Assembly (NCBI GenBank): GCA_945869355.1
Contig: CAMBPA010000023.1
Span: 1-9,965 of the forward strand
Origin: Bordetella parapertussis
GTDB taxonomy: Bacteria; Pseudomonadota; Gammaproteobacteria; Burkholderiales; Burkholderiaceae_B
Reading direction: 5' to 3'
DNA: 9,965 bases
Position numbers and translations under genes: made by a program. The notes below the pieces were generated by a model. It made no database searches, was not told where the DNA came from, and saw nothing but the letters and a program-made list of their open reading frames with translations. Positions 1-6,902 of the stretch are shown one piece after another. Position 1 is the first letter of the stretch, and each line of letters begins with the position of its first letter.

Positions 1-2
1 AA

Positions 3-329
3 CTTAATAGCGAAGCCATCGAAACGATACCAAGTGCCCCCTTAGATGCTACTGCGATGACTGGCGCTGAAAAAAGTAGTGTCATTATTTGGGGCTTAAT
101 CCCTTCCGTTTTTCCAAATCTTTCATCAGTATCACTTTATGTTTGGGAAGCCAATGTTCGTACTTCAACCATTCTTGGTATCGTGGGTGCCGGGGGCATA
201 GGAATTGAGATTAAAGCTGCAATCGACCTACTTGATTTTTCAAGACTTTTTACCTTAACTGTCATCGTGTTGTTGATGGTCACCATCATCGATCAGATCA
301 GTGCATACATTAGAGGAAAGTTAGTGTGA
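3..329 (+). CDS. phnE: Phosphonate-type ABC transporter permease, C-terminal part (PhnE-like)
   Basis: This is the end of an inner-membrane permease; the frame is open to the left edge, so the start lies outside the window. About 108 residues are visible. They read like the C-terminal half of the PhnE family: an EAI.. P... A. TGA segment, then a conserved coupling-loop region with YVWEANVRTSTILG followed by GIVGAGGIGIEI, and a last hydrophobic segment (LFTLTVIVLLMVTIIDQISAY) before a short basic tail. In the family this subunit forms the membrane channel that, with a PhnC ATPase and a PhnD binding protein, imports phosphonates or related compounds such as phosphite. Its stop codon overlaps the GTG start of the next gene by 4 bases (GTGA), which implies translational coupling. 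The substrate cannot be read from the sequence; organophosphate or phosphite uptake is equally possible. Confidence 0.85.
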   Translation, partial: LNSEAIETIPSAPLDATAMTGAEKSSVIIWGLIPSVFPNLSSVSLYVWEANVRTSTILGIVGAGGIGIEIKAAIDLLDFSRLFTLTVIVLLMVTIIDQISAYIRGKLV

Positions 330-1084
330 TCCCTGAACAACCAGTGCTATCCCTCATAGATGTGAGCAAAAATTATGGCGCTCAAGTAGCCATTCGCGAC
401 ATCAACTTGCATGTCAGCCCAGGAGAGTTTGTTGTTTTACTTGGTCCTAGTGGAGCAGGCAAATCAACAATTTTTAAGTGTGTCAGTCAACTCATTCGAC
501 CTGACTTTGGTGAGGTTTGGCTTCAAGACCAACAGATGAACCACTTAAAAGGAAAGTCATTGCGCATCCAACGAAGAAAAATTGGTTTGATTTTCCAACA
601 ATTTAATCTTGTTTCGCGCTTGAGCGCCTTGCAGAACGTATTGTTAGGGCGGCTCGGTCATATGCACACATGGAGGGCTAACCTCGGTTTATTTAGCGAA
701 TCAGACCGGCAGCTTTGTCTTAGGTCACTTGATCGCGTGGGCATGCTTAACAAAGCTTACCAACGCGCTGATACTCTATCTGGCGGACAGCAGCAACGCG
801 TTGCGATTGCTAGAGTCATGGCGCAAGAAAGTAATTTAATTCTTGCCGATGAGCCTGTAGCGAGTCTTGATCCCTTGACATCTAGACAAGTGTTGAGTCA
901 GCTCAAAGACATTGCCGCAGAGAGCAATATGGCCATTTTATGTAGCTTGCATCAAACAGATTTGGCGCTTGAGTTTGCAGACCGCATTATTGCAATGAGC
1001 AACGGTATCATCACCCTCAATAAATGCACACGGGATGTAAAAGAAAATGAATTGGCTAGCGTTTATATCAACGCATCGCCTTAA
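326..1084 (+). CDS. phnC: Phosphonate-type ABC transporter ATP-binding protein (PhnC-like)
   Basis: This 252-residue cytoplasmic ATPase powers the permease encoded just upstream. All the landmarks of an ABC nucleotide-binding domain are present: Walker A GPSGAGKST (residues 40-48), Q-loop at FQQFNLV (about 90-96), signature LSGGQQQRVAIAR (151-163), Walker B LILADEP with the catalytic Glu at 176, the D-loop SLDP, and the switch His in SLHQ (209). The length and the ADEPVASLDP stretch fit the PhnC family. The start is GTG at 326, within the stop of the permease gene. The order permease-then-ATPase differs from the commonly described phnC-phnD-phnE order, so an upstream binding-protein gene outside the window is likely. 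It appears to be the last gene of its unit, since a strong hairpin follows 25 bases after the stop. The transported substrate is inferred from family only. Confidence 0.88.
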   Translation: MIPEQPVLSLIDVSKNYGAQVAIRDINLHVSPGEFVVLLGPSGAGKSTIFKCVSQLIRPDFGEVWLQDQQMNHLKGKSLRIQRRKIGLIFQQFNLVSRLSALQNVLLGRLGHMHTWRANLGLFSESDRQLCLRSLDRVGMLNKAYQRADTLSGGQQQRVAIARVMAQESNLILADEPVASLDPLTSRQVLSQLKDIAAESNMAILCSLHQTDLALEFADRIIAMSNGIITLNKCTRDVKENELASVYINASP

Positions 1085-1108
1085 AAGCTTTGACTGCGTT
1101 TCACGCAT

Positions 1109-1141
1109 ACGGGCTGCACCTCCTTGGGAGGGGCAGCCCGT
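1109..1141. terminator. Probable bidirectional terminator between convergent phnC and soxF
   Basis: A 9-bp perfect inverted repeat (ACGGGCTGC at 1109-1117 and GCAGCCCGT at 1133-1141) encloses a second 5-bp stem (CCTCC 1119-1123, GGAGG 1127-1131) with a TTG loop and one A/G mismatch between the two stems. On the plus strand the stem is followed by a moderately T-rich stretch (TGTCTTTGT). It lies between two genes whose stops face each other, the classic place for a shared terminator. The minus-strand side lacks a clear T-run, so termination of soxF transcripts here is less certain. A small 5-bp hairpin (TGCGT 1095-1099, ACGCA 1103-1107) precedes it. Confidence 0.75.
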
Positions 1142-1164
1142 TGTCTTTGTATAACTCAATAAAT

Positions 1165-2442
1165 CTACACGAGCGAGTCAGACCAAATGTTTTTAGCCCA
1201 ACCCCACGCGTACACCCCTTCTAGCGCTGTGGGTTCCGTCGACAGCCCACCCGAACCCGCAACCGTTTTAAACGTTTTTTCAGCGGTGACGTATTGATGC
1301 ACACTCGCCACGTGAACGACCTCTGTTTCATTGACAAAGCTGTAACACGTATTGGTCAGAACAGGCTGGGGGTTGATCGCAATACCCGCTAGCTCTGCGA
1401 CGATTGCAGCGGCCGTGACTTTGGCATGCTGATTCGCCATATGCCCTGATTTTGGCATCAAGGGCGCGACCTGAATCGAATCTCCGATGATGTGCACGTC
1501 CTTCGCTTTCGTTGATTCAAAGTTCAGATAGTTAACCGTGGACCAACGACCGTTTGCATCGGCGAGGCCCGCTTTAACAACCAGGTCACCTGCACGCATT
1601 AGAGGCAACAGATTGAGTACATCTGCCTTAATGTCGTCCTGAACCTCAAACTTGAGTGTTCGTGTTTTGGCATCTACGGCCGTCACGTTGTGCTGTGGTC
1701 TGTATTCAATGATGCCAGGGTACATCTTGGCCCATGCCTCTTTGAACAACTTGCCCTTAGACGTCACGTCTTGGTTCGCGTCTAACACCAACACCTTGGA
1801 TTTTGGTTTGTGCTTCTTCAGATAGTTTGCAACCTGACACACGCGTTCGTACGGGCCGGGGGGGCAACGATAAGGTGCCATCGGAATCGATAGCGCATAC
1901 ACACCGCCGTCTTTCATGTCAGCGATCTGCTTGTGTAATGCGACAGTTTCCGGACCAGCCTTCCAAGCTTGTAACGTGACGCCTGCTTTGTTAGCGGCAT
2001 CCAGTCCTTCGATACTCTCCATCATCAGGCCGATGCCTGGCGACAACACAAGCTTGTCGTATTTGACGGTCTTGCCTGACGCGAGCAGCACCGTTTTTTT
2101 CGTTGCATCAATACTCGCGACCGAATCTTTGACCATCTTAACGCCATGATTTTTTTCCAATCCGGCGTAGGGCGAGGTGATCTCAGCAATTTGGCGAGAG
2201 CCCCCCACAACCAAGTTAGACATCGGGCAAGAAATGAATTGGGCATTGGGCTCAATCAATGTGACTTGCGCAGTGTTGTTTGAGAGCAAACGCAAATACT
2301 TGGCTGCTGTGGCACCGCCATAGCCAGCACCCACCACCACGACTTGCGCCGTCTTCAACGTATTGGCGCGCGTTTGTGTGCTCACGCCCATCGCAAGTCC
2401 GGCAACTGCGGCGCTTTGTCCCAGAAAGATTCGACGATTCAT
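1165..2442 (-). CDS. soxF: Flavocytochrome c sulfide dehydrogenase flavoprotein subunit (SoxF/FccB)
   Basis: This periplasmic FAD protein oxidises sulfide, passing electrons to a small cytochrome c partner. The 425-residue product starts with a twin-arginine signal (RRIFLGQ, residues 3-9, then a hydrophobic stretch ending near TRA). The mature part opens with the dinucleotide-binding motif VVVVGAGYGG (34-43), and IIGDS near 318-322 fits the second FAD contact. Cys193 (in YRCPPGPYER) and Cys366 (in NTCYSFV) lie where the redox-active disulfide of Allochromatium FccB is found once the signal peptide is subtracted; this assignment is by position and context. Further Cys are at 72 (SCPMSN) and 202. 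The ATG at 2442 is chosen over one 13 codons earlier because AAGGGGAC sits just ahead and the Tat motif follows at once. The gene follows the cytochrome gene by 10 bases, and the upstream TAA forms part of its ribosome binding site, so the two are coupled. Confidence 0.92.
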   Translation of the reverse strand: MNRRIFLGQSAAVAGLAMGVSTQTRANTLKTAQVVVVGAGYGGATAAKYLRLLSNNTAQVTLIEPNAQFISCPMSNLVVGGSRQIAEITSPYAGLEKNHGVKMVKDSVASIDATKKTVLLASGKTVKYDKLVLSPGIGLMMESIEGLDAANKAGVTLQAWKAGPETVALHKQIADMKDGGVYALSIPMAPYRCPPGPYERVCQVANYLKKHKPKSKVLVLDANQDVTSKGKLFKEAWAKMYPGIIEYRPQHNVTAVDAKTRTLKFEVQDDIKADVLNLLPLMRAGDLVVKAGLADANGRWSTVNYLNFESTKAKDVHIIGDSIQVAPLMPKSGHMANQHAKVTAAAIVAELAGIAINPQPVLTNTCYSFVNETEVVHVASVHQYVTAEKTFKTVAGSGGLSTEPTALEGVYAWGWAKNIWSDSLV

Positions 2443-2452
2443 TCTTGTCCCC

Positions 2453-2788
2453 TTAGTTCTTCTTGCCGAGTACATCGGCAATTATTTTTAGCTGTTCGTC
2501 GGTATAGCCTTTTGCAAGTTGATGCATGATGGTTCCCGTGCGAGCTCCGGTTTTATAGGCTTGCAATTGCTCATACATTGCAGAGCTTGTCAGTTGGTTA
2601 ATCACCGGCATGGTGGCACCTGGTGCGCTCACACCATTGGTGCCGTGGCAATTGGCGCACGTGGCCGCTAAGCTTTGTGCGTACAACCGCTGAGCCTGTA
2701 TATCTTGCGCAGACGCCGTCGTCACAAACATCGCAGCGCTAAGCCCTGCAGTGAGTATTCCTGTTTTGAACAAATTCTTTCTCATCAT
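2453..2788 (-). CDS. Small monohaem cytochrome c, electron-accepting partner of the sulfide dehydrogenase flavoprotein (SoxE/FccA-like)
   Basis: The 111-residue product has a Sec signal peptide (MMRKNLFKTG, hydrophobic core, cleavage expected after ASA at residue 27). One haem site, CANCH, is at residues 44-48. The likely sixth ligand is Met88 in GTIMHQLAKGYTDEQ, the usual class I c553-type ending. The mature protein is only about 84 residues, smaller than the dihaem FccA of Allochromatium, and matches monohaem FccA-type subunits. Its position 10 bases upstream of the flavoprotein gene indicates that it receives electrons from FAD in a flavocytochrome c complex. The start at 2788 is supported by GAGGAGA 7 bases upstream; the longer frame back to 2908 lacks a signal peptide at its N terminus and overlaps the preceding gene. 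SoxE or FccA would be the matching name, but small cytochromes are hard to name from sequence alone. Confidence 0.85.
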   Translation of the reverse strand: MMRKNLFKTGILTAGLSAAMFVTTASAQDIQAQRLYAQSLAATCANCHGTNGVSAPGATMPVINQLTSSAMYEQLQAYKTGARTGTIMHQLAKGYTDEQLKIIADVLGKKN

Positions 2789-2860
2789 TGTCCGTCTCCT
2801 CGTGTTGATGCGTAATATCTTGATAATCGTGGGATAGCGATAGGCTAACAATGCAGACTT

Positions 2861-2875
2861 ACCCTCGTGTAGGGT
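2861..2875. repeat. Short inverted repeat after the hydrolase gene
   Basis: ACCCT (2861-2865) and AGGGT (2871-2875) form a perfect 5-bp inverted repeat with a 5-base loop. The right arm ends at the last base of the hydrolase stop codon. It lies in the 86-base gap between the hydrolase and the cytochrome genes. It could be a weak hairpin that trims or stabilises the transcript, or a binding site. No T-run follows in the minus-strand direction, so a full terminator is unlikely. Confidence 0.35.
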
Positions 2876-3774
2876 CAAACTCCGTTCTTTTTTAACCACT
2901 CTAGGCACTTTTCCCAGCCATCTTTTGCTGGACCCGCTTGATAGGTTGCACGGTAATCCGCGTGAAATGCATGAGGTGCGTCTGGATAGATCTCAAAGCG
3001 CGAAGCCGCAGCCGCTTTGTTGTCCGTTGCGGCGGAGAGTGCCTGCTTCATTTGGTCGACCGTATCCAAAGCGATTCCGGTATCCTTTCCACCGTAAAGA
3101 CCCAGCACGGGGGCTTTTAATTGCGCGGCGAGATCCACCGGGTGGGCGGGGAAGTTTTCGCTTTTATCCCCGACCAGTCTTCCGTACCAAGCAACGCCTG
3201 CACGCACCTGTGGCAAATTAGCGCACGCCAACCAGGTGATACGACCTCCCCAGCAAAACCCTGTCATGCCCACTCGCCCTGTGTCGCCCCCTTTTTCGCC
3301 CCCCCATTTTAGCGCGATCGTAATATCGCCGAGCACCTGTTTATCTGGCGTCTTTCCAATAATTTGCGTCATGATTTCGGTCATTGTTCCCAGAGAGCTT
3401 GGGTCTCCCGCGCGGGTAAAGAACTCTGGCGCGATGGCTAAGTATCCTTGCTTCGCGAATCTGCGCGCGACATCAGTGATGTATTCATGCACCCCAAAGA
3501 TCTCGCTTGCGATGACGACGATGGGCAGCTTGCCAGCACTTGCCTTGGGTCGCGCGACATACGCGTACAGTTCCGTGTCGCCATCTTTGATAATCTCTTC
3601 ACCAGCCGCGATACCATCAAAGTTTGTTTGAATGACCTGCGCAAAGGTTGGTTCAGCGACCGTCGCAAAGCCTAAGCAAGCAGTCGCAGCTGTCGTATTG
3701 CGCAAAAACTCTCGCCGAGAACGACTTCGACGACCCGCCAACGCTTCGATGTCTTTAATATGGTCTGAACGCAT
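2875..3774 (-). CDS. Tat-exported dienelactone hydrolase family protein
   Basis: This is an alpha/beta hydrolase of the dienelactone hydrolase family, 299 residues including a long twin-arginine signal (SRREFLRN at 19-26, hydrophobic stretch, likely cleavage near TFA at 45). The family catalytic set is visible: Glu91 in ASEIFGVHEY, the nucleophile Cys174 in GFCWGG, Asp231 in GGKDTG and His268 in DAPHAFHAD. Classical dienelactone hydrolases are cytoplasmic enzymes of chlorocatechol breakdown; no catechol genes are visible here. The gene heads the minus-strand unit leading into the cytochrome and sulfide dehydrogenase flavoprotein genes, and is divergent from soxC, so a periplasmic role linked to sulfur oxidation is inferred. 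The substrate is unknown. The ATG at 3774 has AGAGG upstream at a short spacing of 4 bases; the only earlier start is a TTG at 3792 with no clear binding site. Confidence 0.85.
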   Translation of the reverse strand: MRSDHIKDIEALAGRRSRSRREFLRNTTAATACLGFATVAEPTFAQVIQTNFDGIAAGEEIIKDGDTELYAYVARPKASAGKLPIVVIASEIFGVHEYITDVARRFAKQGYLAIAPEFFTRAGDPSSLGTMTEIMTQIIGKTPDKQVLGDITIALKWGGEKGGDTGRVGMTGFCWGGRITWLACANLPQVRAGVAWYGRLVGDKSENFPAHPVDLAAQLKAPVLGLYGGKDTGIALDTVDQMKQALSAATDNKAAAASRFEIYPDAPHAFHADYRATYQAGPAKDGWEKCLEWLKKNGV

Positions 3775-3799
3775 TGGGCCTCTGTTTTGCAAAGTTAGT

Positions 3800-3815
3800 T
3801 TTAGTAATTTAGTAA
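3800..3815. repeat. Tandem 8-bp repeat TTTAGTAA x2
   Basis: Two perfect back-to-back copies of TTTAGTAA lie at 3800-3807 and 3808-3815, 26 bases upstream of the hydrolase start on its coding strand. Read on the minus strand the unit is TTACTAAA. It shares a TTACT core, in opposite orientation, with the 13-bp repeat at 3856-3881. It may be an operator, or simply AT-rich slippage. Confidence 0.5.
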
Positions 3816-3855
3816 GTTTACGCTAGGGTATGTCTGAATATCTACTTCTTTATTG

Positions 3856-3881
3856 TTATATTACTTTTTTATATTACTTTT
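3856..3881. repeat. Tandem 13-bp repeat TTATATTACTTTT x2
   Basis: Two perfect adjacent copies of TTATATTACTTTT occupy 3856-3868 and 3869-3881. Degenerate copies may flank them: ATATCTACTTCTTT around 3838-3851 and ATATCTTTG at 3882-3890. The array lies about 70 bases upstream of the soxC start, at a suitable place for an activator or repressor site. The function is inferred from position only. Confidence 0.55.
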
Positions 3882-3937
3882 ATATCTTTGTTTATCACTA
3901 AAAAATATACGATGCCAGCCATGATTTTATCGTTGCG

Positions 3938-3944
3938 TAGGAGG
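3938..3944 (+). promoter_or_regulatory. Ribosome binding site that decides the TTG start of soxC
   Basis: TAGGAGG is a near-perfect anti-16S match and ends 4 bases before TTG at 3949. No ATG or GTG in the soxC frame lies near it: the frame is closed upstream by a TGA at 3922-3924, and the next in-frame ATG (4096) falls inside the Tat signal. The TTG is therefore the best-supported start. Confidence 0.7.
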
Positions 3945-3948
3945 CCTG

Positions 3949-5313
3949 TTGAAGACAAATGATTTAAGGCTAAAACTTGGTCGGCTCAAGCGAGCGCCAG
4001 AAAATTTTGTTTCCGCTGAGTTAGCTACCGAGGTGTCGACCGACGGCGTTACCGAAGCCCGTCGTGGCTTTTTGCGAAACAGCTTTTTGGCAGCCATGGC
4101 TGCCGGCGCAAGCACTGCATCAACCTTGGCTTTCGCGCAAGGCTCAACAGGCGATCCGACCATCCTTGACAAGCAAGTGTGGCAAACAACGCTCGGCCAA
4201 CCCGTCGCGGTAAGGCCCTATGGCGTGCCCTCAAAATACGAAGCCAATCTACAGCGACGCGAATCACCCGGCCTCACACGCGTGTCTGCTGCCTCTGTCT
4301 CGTTTGCACCCCTCCAGGGCTTATTTGGCATCATCACACCAAACGGACTGCATTTCGAACGCCACCACCAGGGGTGGGTTGACATCGATCCGGTCAAACA
4401 CCGGCTCATGATCAATGGGATGGTCAAACAAGAAATGGTCTTCACCATGGAAGACCTCATGCGCTTGCCCTCTGTCTCGCGCATTCACTTTATTGAGTGC
4501 GGGGCCAACACTGGTATGGAATGGGGTAACGTCGCGGTCCCCACCGTTCAGTACACGCATGGGATGCTCTCTTGCTGTGAATTCACGGGTGTGCCGCTGT
4601 CTATCTTGCTAGAAATGGCTGGTGCCGATACAAAAAAAGGAAAGTACGTTCTCGCCGAAGGCGGCGATGGTTCAGGCATGACGCGTACGATTTCAATGGA
4701 AATGGCGCTGGATGATGTGCTGGTAGTCTGGGGCATGAACGGCGAAATGCTTCGGCCTGAAAACGGCTATCCCTTGCGCTTGGTGGTTCCTGGCGTCCAG
4801 GGTGTGAGCTCGGTCAAGTGGTTGCGCCGCATTGAAGTCGGCGACATGCCCTATGCCACAAAAGACGAAGCAGTGCATTACATGGACTTGATGCCTGACG
4901 GCATGCATCGCCAATACACATCCATTCAAGAGTGCAAATCGGTCATCACCACGCCATCGGGTGGGCAACAGCTGCTCGAAACGGGCTTCTACAACATTAG
5001 CGGCATGGCGTGGTCCGGCCGCGGCAAAGTCAAGCGGGTTGATGTGTCGGTTGACGGCGGACGCAACTGGCGCGAAGCGCGCATGGAAACTCCCGTATTA
5101 ACCAAGGCCATTACGCGCTTCAACATCGATTGGGTGTGGGACGGAAAGCCTGCGATCTTACAGTCTCGTGTTACCGATGAAACCGGCCATGTTCAGCCTT
5201 CTTACAGAATGTTGCGCGAAGTTCGCGGCACACGCTCGATCTATCATAACAACGCGATTCAATCCTGGAAAGTAGACACCAATGGGGAGGTCAGCAATGT
5301 ACAAGTTGGCTAA
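3949..5313 (+). CDS. soxC: Sulfane dehydrogenase molybdenum subunit SoxC
   Basis: SoxC is the molybdenum-cofactor subunit of the periplasmic SoxCD sulfane dehydrogenase, which oxidises the sulfane sulfur left on SoxY after SoxB has acted. The 454-residue product starts with a 37-residue leader before a twin-arginine motif (ARRGFLRN, 37-44) and a hydrophobic Ala-rich stretch ending near AFAQ (64). Residues from about 120 to 330 form the sulfite-oxidase-like cofactor domain, with the molybdenum-ligating Cys184 in HFIECGANTGMEWGN; the segment PGVQGVSSVKWLRRI (281-295) is typical of the family. A Mo-oxidoreductase dimerisation domain follows (about 340-430, with VDVSVDGGRNWREA). Length fits the family. 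The start is a TTG after a strong TAGGAGG site. The 3' end overlaps soxD by 17 bases, in keeping with coupled synthesis of the two subunits. It is the first gene of the seven-gene plus-strand operon. Confidence 0.95.
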   Translation: MKTNDLRLKLGRLKRAPENFVSAELATEVSTDGVTEARRGFLRNSFLAAMAAGASTASTLAFAQGSTGDPTILDKQVWQTTLGQPVAVRPYGVPSKYEANLQRRESPGLTRVSAASVSFAPLQGLFGIITPNGLHFERHHQGWVDIDPVKHRLMINGMVKQEMVFTMEDLMRLPSVSRIHFIECGANTGMEWGNVAVPTVQYTHGMLSCCEFTGVPLSILLEMAGADTKKGKYVLAEGGDGSGMTRTISMEMALDDVLVVWGMNGEMLRPENGYPLRLVVPGVQGVSSVKWLRRIEVGDMPYATKDEAVHYMDLMPDGMHRQYTSIQECKSVITTPSGGQQLLETGFYNISGMAWSGRGKVKRVDVSVDGGRNWREARMETPVLTKAITRFNIDWVWDGKPAILQSRVTDETGHVQPSYRMLREVRGTRSIYHNNAIQSWKVDTNGEVSNVQVG

Positions 5314-6385
5314 AACTCTAACTGGCATCGTCGCACTCACGTTACTGGGTGGCTTAGCCAACGCACAAGACACAAAAAAATTTCCCGGGATCGGCCGTGC
5401 TGCCACGCCCGCAGAAGTCGCCGCGTGGGATATTGATGTGCGCCCAGACTTCAAGGGTCTGCCCAAAGGGTCAGGGACCGCGGAACAGGGGCAAGAACTC
5501 TGGGAAGCCAAGTGTGCAAGCTGTCATGGTGTGTTTGGTGAGTCCAACGAAGTGTTCACACCGATCGTAGGTGGAACAACCGCGAAAGACATCAAAACCG
5601 GTCGCGTCGCGTCGCTCACCGATCCGAATCAACCACAGCGTTCAACGCTGATGAGGCTATCCACCCTGTCGAGCCTATACGACTACGTCTACCGAGCCAT
5701 GCCATGGAATGCACCGCGCACGCTGTCGGCTGACGAAACGTATGCGCTCGTTGCGTACATGCTCTCGCTCGCTGAGATTGTCCCAGAGGACTTCACCCTC
5801 AGTCACGAGAACGTCCGGGAAATACAAGCCTTGTTGCCCAACCGAAACGGCACAACAACAGAGCACGGCATGTGGACCGTGTCTGGCAAACCAGATGTAC
5901 AGGGCAATCCTTGCATGACAAACTGCCCAACCGACGGGAAGATCACCTCTCTTTTGCCGGATTTTGCACGTAATGCCCACGAAAACATTACCGAGCAAAA
6001 CCGTATGTTTGGGCCTTTTAGGGGTGCAGATACCACTAAACCAGCGCTTAAACAGCTTCCAGGCGCTGGGTTTGTCGCGCCAGTAGCCGCCACAAGCGCC
6101 ACCGCCGCAGCGACGGTGGCCCCTGGGGCGAATGCAGCGACATTGCAAACCCTTTTCCAAAAGCATAACTGCACGGCCTGCCACGCGCCAGCAGCTAAAG
6201 GCGTGGGCCCGTCCATCGCTGAAATCGCAAAAAAGTACAAAGATCAGGATGTCGTTGCTAAACTAGCAACAAAGGTCAAAGTAGGTGGGGCTGGCGTATG
6301 GGGCGCAATCCCCATGCCACCACATGCCCAAATGTCAGATGCCGACATCACGAATTTGGTGAGATGGATGCTGGCGGGCTCTTAA
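5297..6385 (+). CDS. soxD: Sulfane dehydrogenase dihaem cytochrome subunit SoxD
   Basis: SoxD takes six electrons per sulfane sulfur from SoxC and passes them to soluble cytochromes. The 362-residue product has a Sec signal peptide (cleavage near ANA, residue 23) and two haem motifs, CASCH (73-77) and CTACH (292-296). Probable sixth ligands are Met135 in YRAMPWNAPR and Met340 in AIPMPPHAQM. Between the two haem domains is a SoxD-typical segment with HGMWTVSGKPD and a CMTNC cysteine pair (206-210) that is not a haem site because no His follows. An Ala/Thr-rich linker (about 258-282) leads to the C-terminal haem domain. The ATG at 5297 is chosen over that at 5282 because GGAGG ends 6 bases before it and the signal peptide starts there. 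It overlaps soxC by 17 bases. Confidence 0.94.
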   Translation: MYKLAKTLTGIVALTLLGGLANAQDTKKFPGIGRAATPAEVAAWDIDVRPDFKGLPKGSGTAEQGQELWEAKCASCHGVFGESNEVFTPIVGGTTAKDIKTGRVASLTDPNQPQRSTLMRLSTLSSLYDYVYRAMPWNAPRTLSADETYALVAYMLSLAEIVPEDFTLSHENVREIQALLPNRNGTTTEHGMWTVSGKPDVQGNPCMTNCPTDGKITSLLPDFARNAHENITEQNRMFGPFRGADTTKPALKQLPGAGFVAPVAATSATAAATVAPGANAATLQTLFQKHNCTACHAPAAKGVGPSIAEIAKKYKDQDVVAKLATKVKVGGAGVWGAIPMPPHAQMSDADITNLVRWMLAGS

Positions 6386-6449
6386 GCGCCGGCATTAATC
6401 CGTATAAACGAATTCAATAATTAAACATTTATCTAGCAAGGGAACTCTC

Positions 6450-6902
6450 ATGAACGTACAACGTCGCAGACTTCTGCAAATGTCAGCAATAGTGGGGCTC
6501 ATGGCCAGCGCCGGCCTGATGACACAGGCCGAAGCTGCCGCCTGGAACAAGGCCGCCTTCGAAGCTAAGTCAGTCGATGATGTGGCCAAACTTTTAGGCG
6601 GTGCGACGCCCACTCCGTCGGACGCCATCACATTGCGCGCGCCCGACATCGCCGAAAACGGCGCCGTCGTGCCGGTTGGTGTTGAAACCAGCTTAAAAGC
6701 AACAGAGCTCGCCATTTTGGTGGAGAAAAATCCAAATGCTCTCGCGGCCATGTTCGTCATTCCCGCTGGCGCAGAAGCATTCGCCTCGACCCGCGTAAAA
6801 ATGGGACAAACGTCAAATGTCTTTGCCCTTGCGAAAGTCGACGGCAAGTGGCTGATGGCCTCTAAAGAAGTCAAAGTGACGCTCGGTGGCTGTGGCGGCT
6901 AA
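6450..6902 (+). CDS. soxY: Sulfur-carrier protein SoxY
   Basis: SoxY is the covalent sulfur carrier of the pathway; every Sox intermediate is bound to its C-terminal cysteine. The 150-residue product ends exactly in the hallmark GGCGG (146-150, carrier Cys148), the flexible arm that enters the active sites of SoxAX, SoxB and SoxCD. The N terminus carries a twin-arginine signal (QRRRLLQM, residues 4-11) with cleavage expected near AEA (about 29). The body has the Ig-like SoxY fold signature (DIAENGAVVPVGVET, then FASTRVKMGQTSNVFALAKVDGKW). AAGGGA sits 6 bases before the ATG. A 64-base gap separates it from soxD without a convincing terminator, so read-through from soxC is likely, though an internal promoter is possible. 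Confidence 0.96.
   Translation: MNVQRRRLLQMSAIVGLMASAGLMTQAEAAAWNKAAFEAKSVDDVAKLLGGATPTPSDAITLRAPDIAENGAVVPVGVETSLKATELAILVEKNPNALAAMFVIPAGAEAFASTRVKMGQTSNVFALAKVDGKWLMASKEVKVTLGGCGG

Larger units (their letters stand above)
3775..3948. promoter_or_regulatory. AT-rich divergent regulatory region between the hydrolase-soxEF unit and soxC
   Basis: These 174 bases separate two divergent units and must hold both promoters. The stretch from about 3785 to 3910 is strikingly A+T-rich compared with the flanking genes. It contains two perfect tandem repeats (listed separately). For soxC, TATACGAT at 3906-3913 could supply a -10 element, but no convincing -35 at standard spacing is visible, so the boxes are not assigned. 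A sulfur-responsive repressor of the ArsR-type SoxR class is known to control sox operons in other bacteria and could bind here. No soxR gene is in the window. Confidence 0.6.

Noticed and set aside
938..1159. Minus-strand 73-codon reading frame over the phnC 3' end and the hairpin
   Set aside because: It is antisense to a solid ABC ATPase, spans the terminator hairpin and has no recognisable domain or ribosome binding site.
2789..2908. N-terminal extension of the cytochrome gene to 2908
   Set aside because: It would overlap the hydrolase gene and bury the signal peptide; the inner ATG at 2788 has a good ribosome binding site.
5910..5930. CMTNC in SoxD as a third metal or haem site
   Set aside because: Spacing is CxxxC with no following His, so it is not a haem motif; it looks like a family-typical cysteine pair.
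6061..6140. Ala-rich repetitive-looking stretch within soxD
   Set aside because: It encodes the flexible linker between the two haem domains, which is low in complexity in this family.
5675..6240. Long antisense frames under soxD (169 and 145 codons)
   Set aside because: They are shadows of a GC-rich coding gene; the translations lack domains and the plus-strand product is clearly SoxD.
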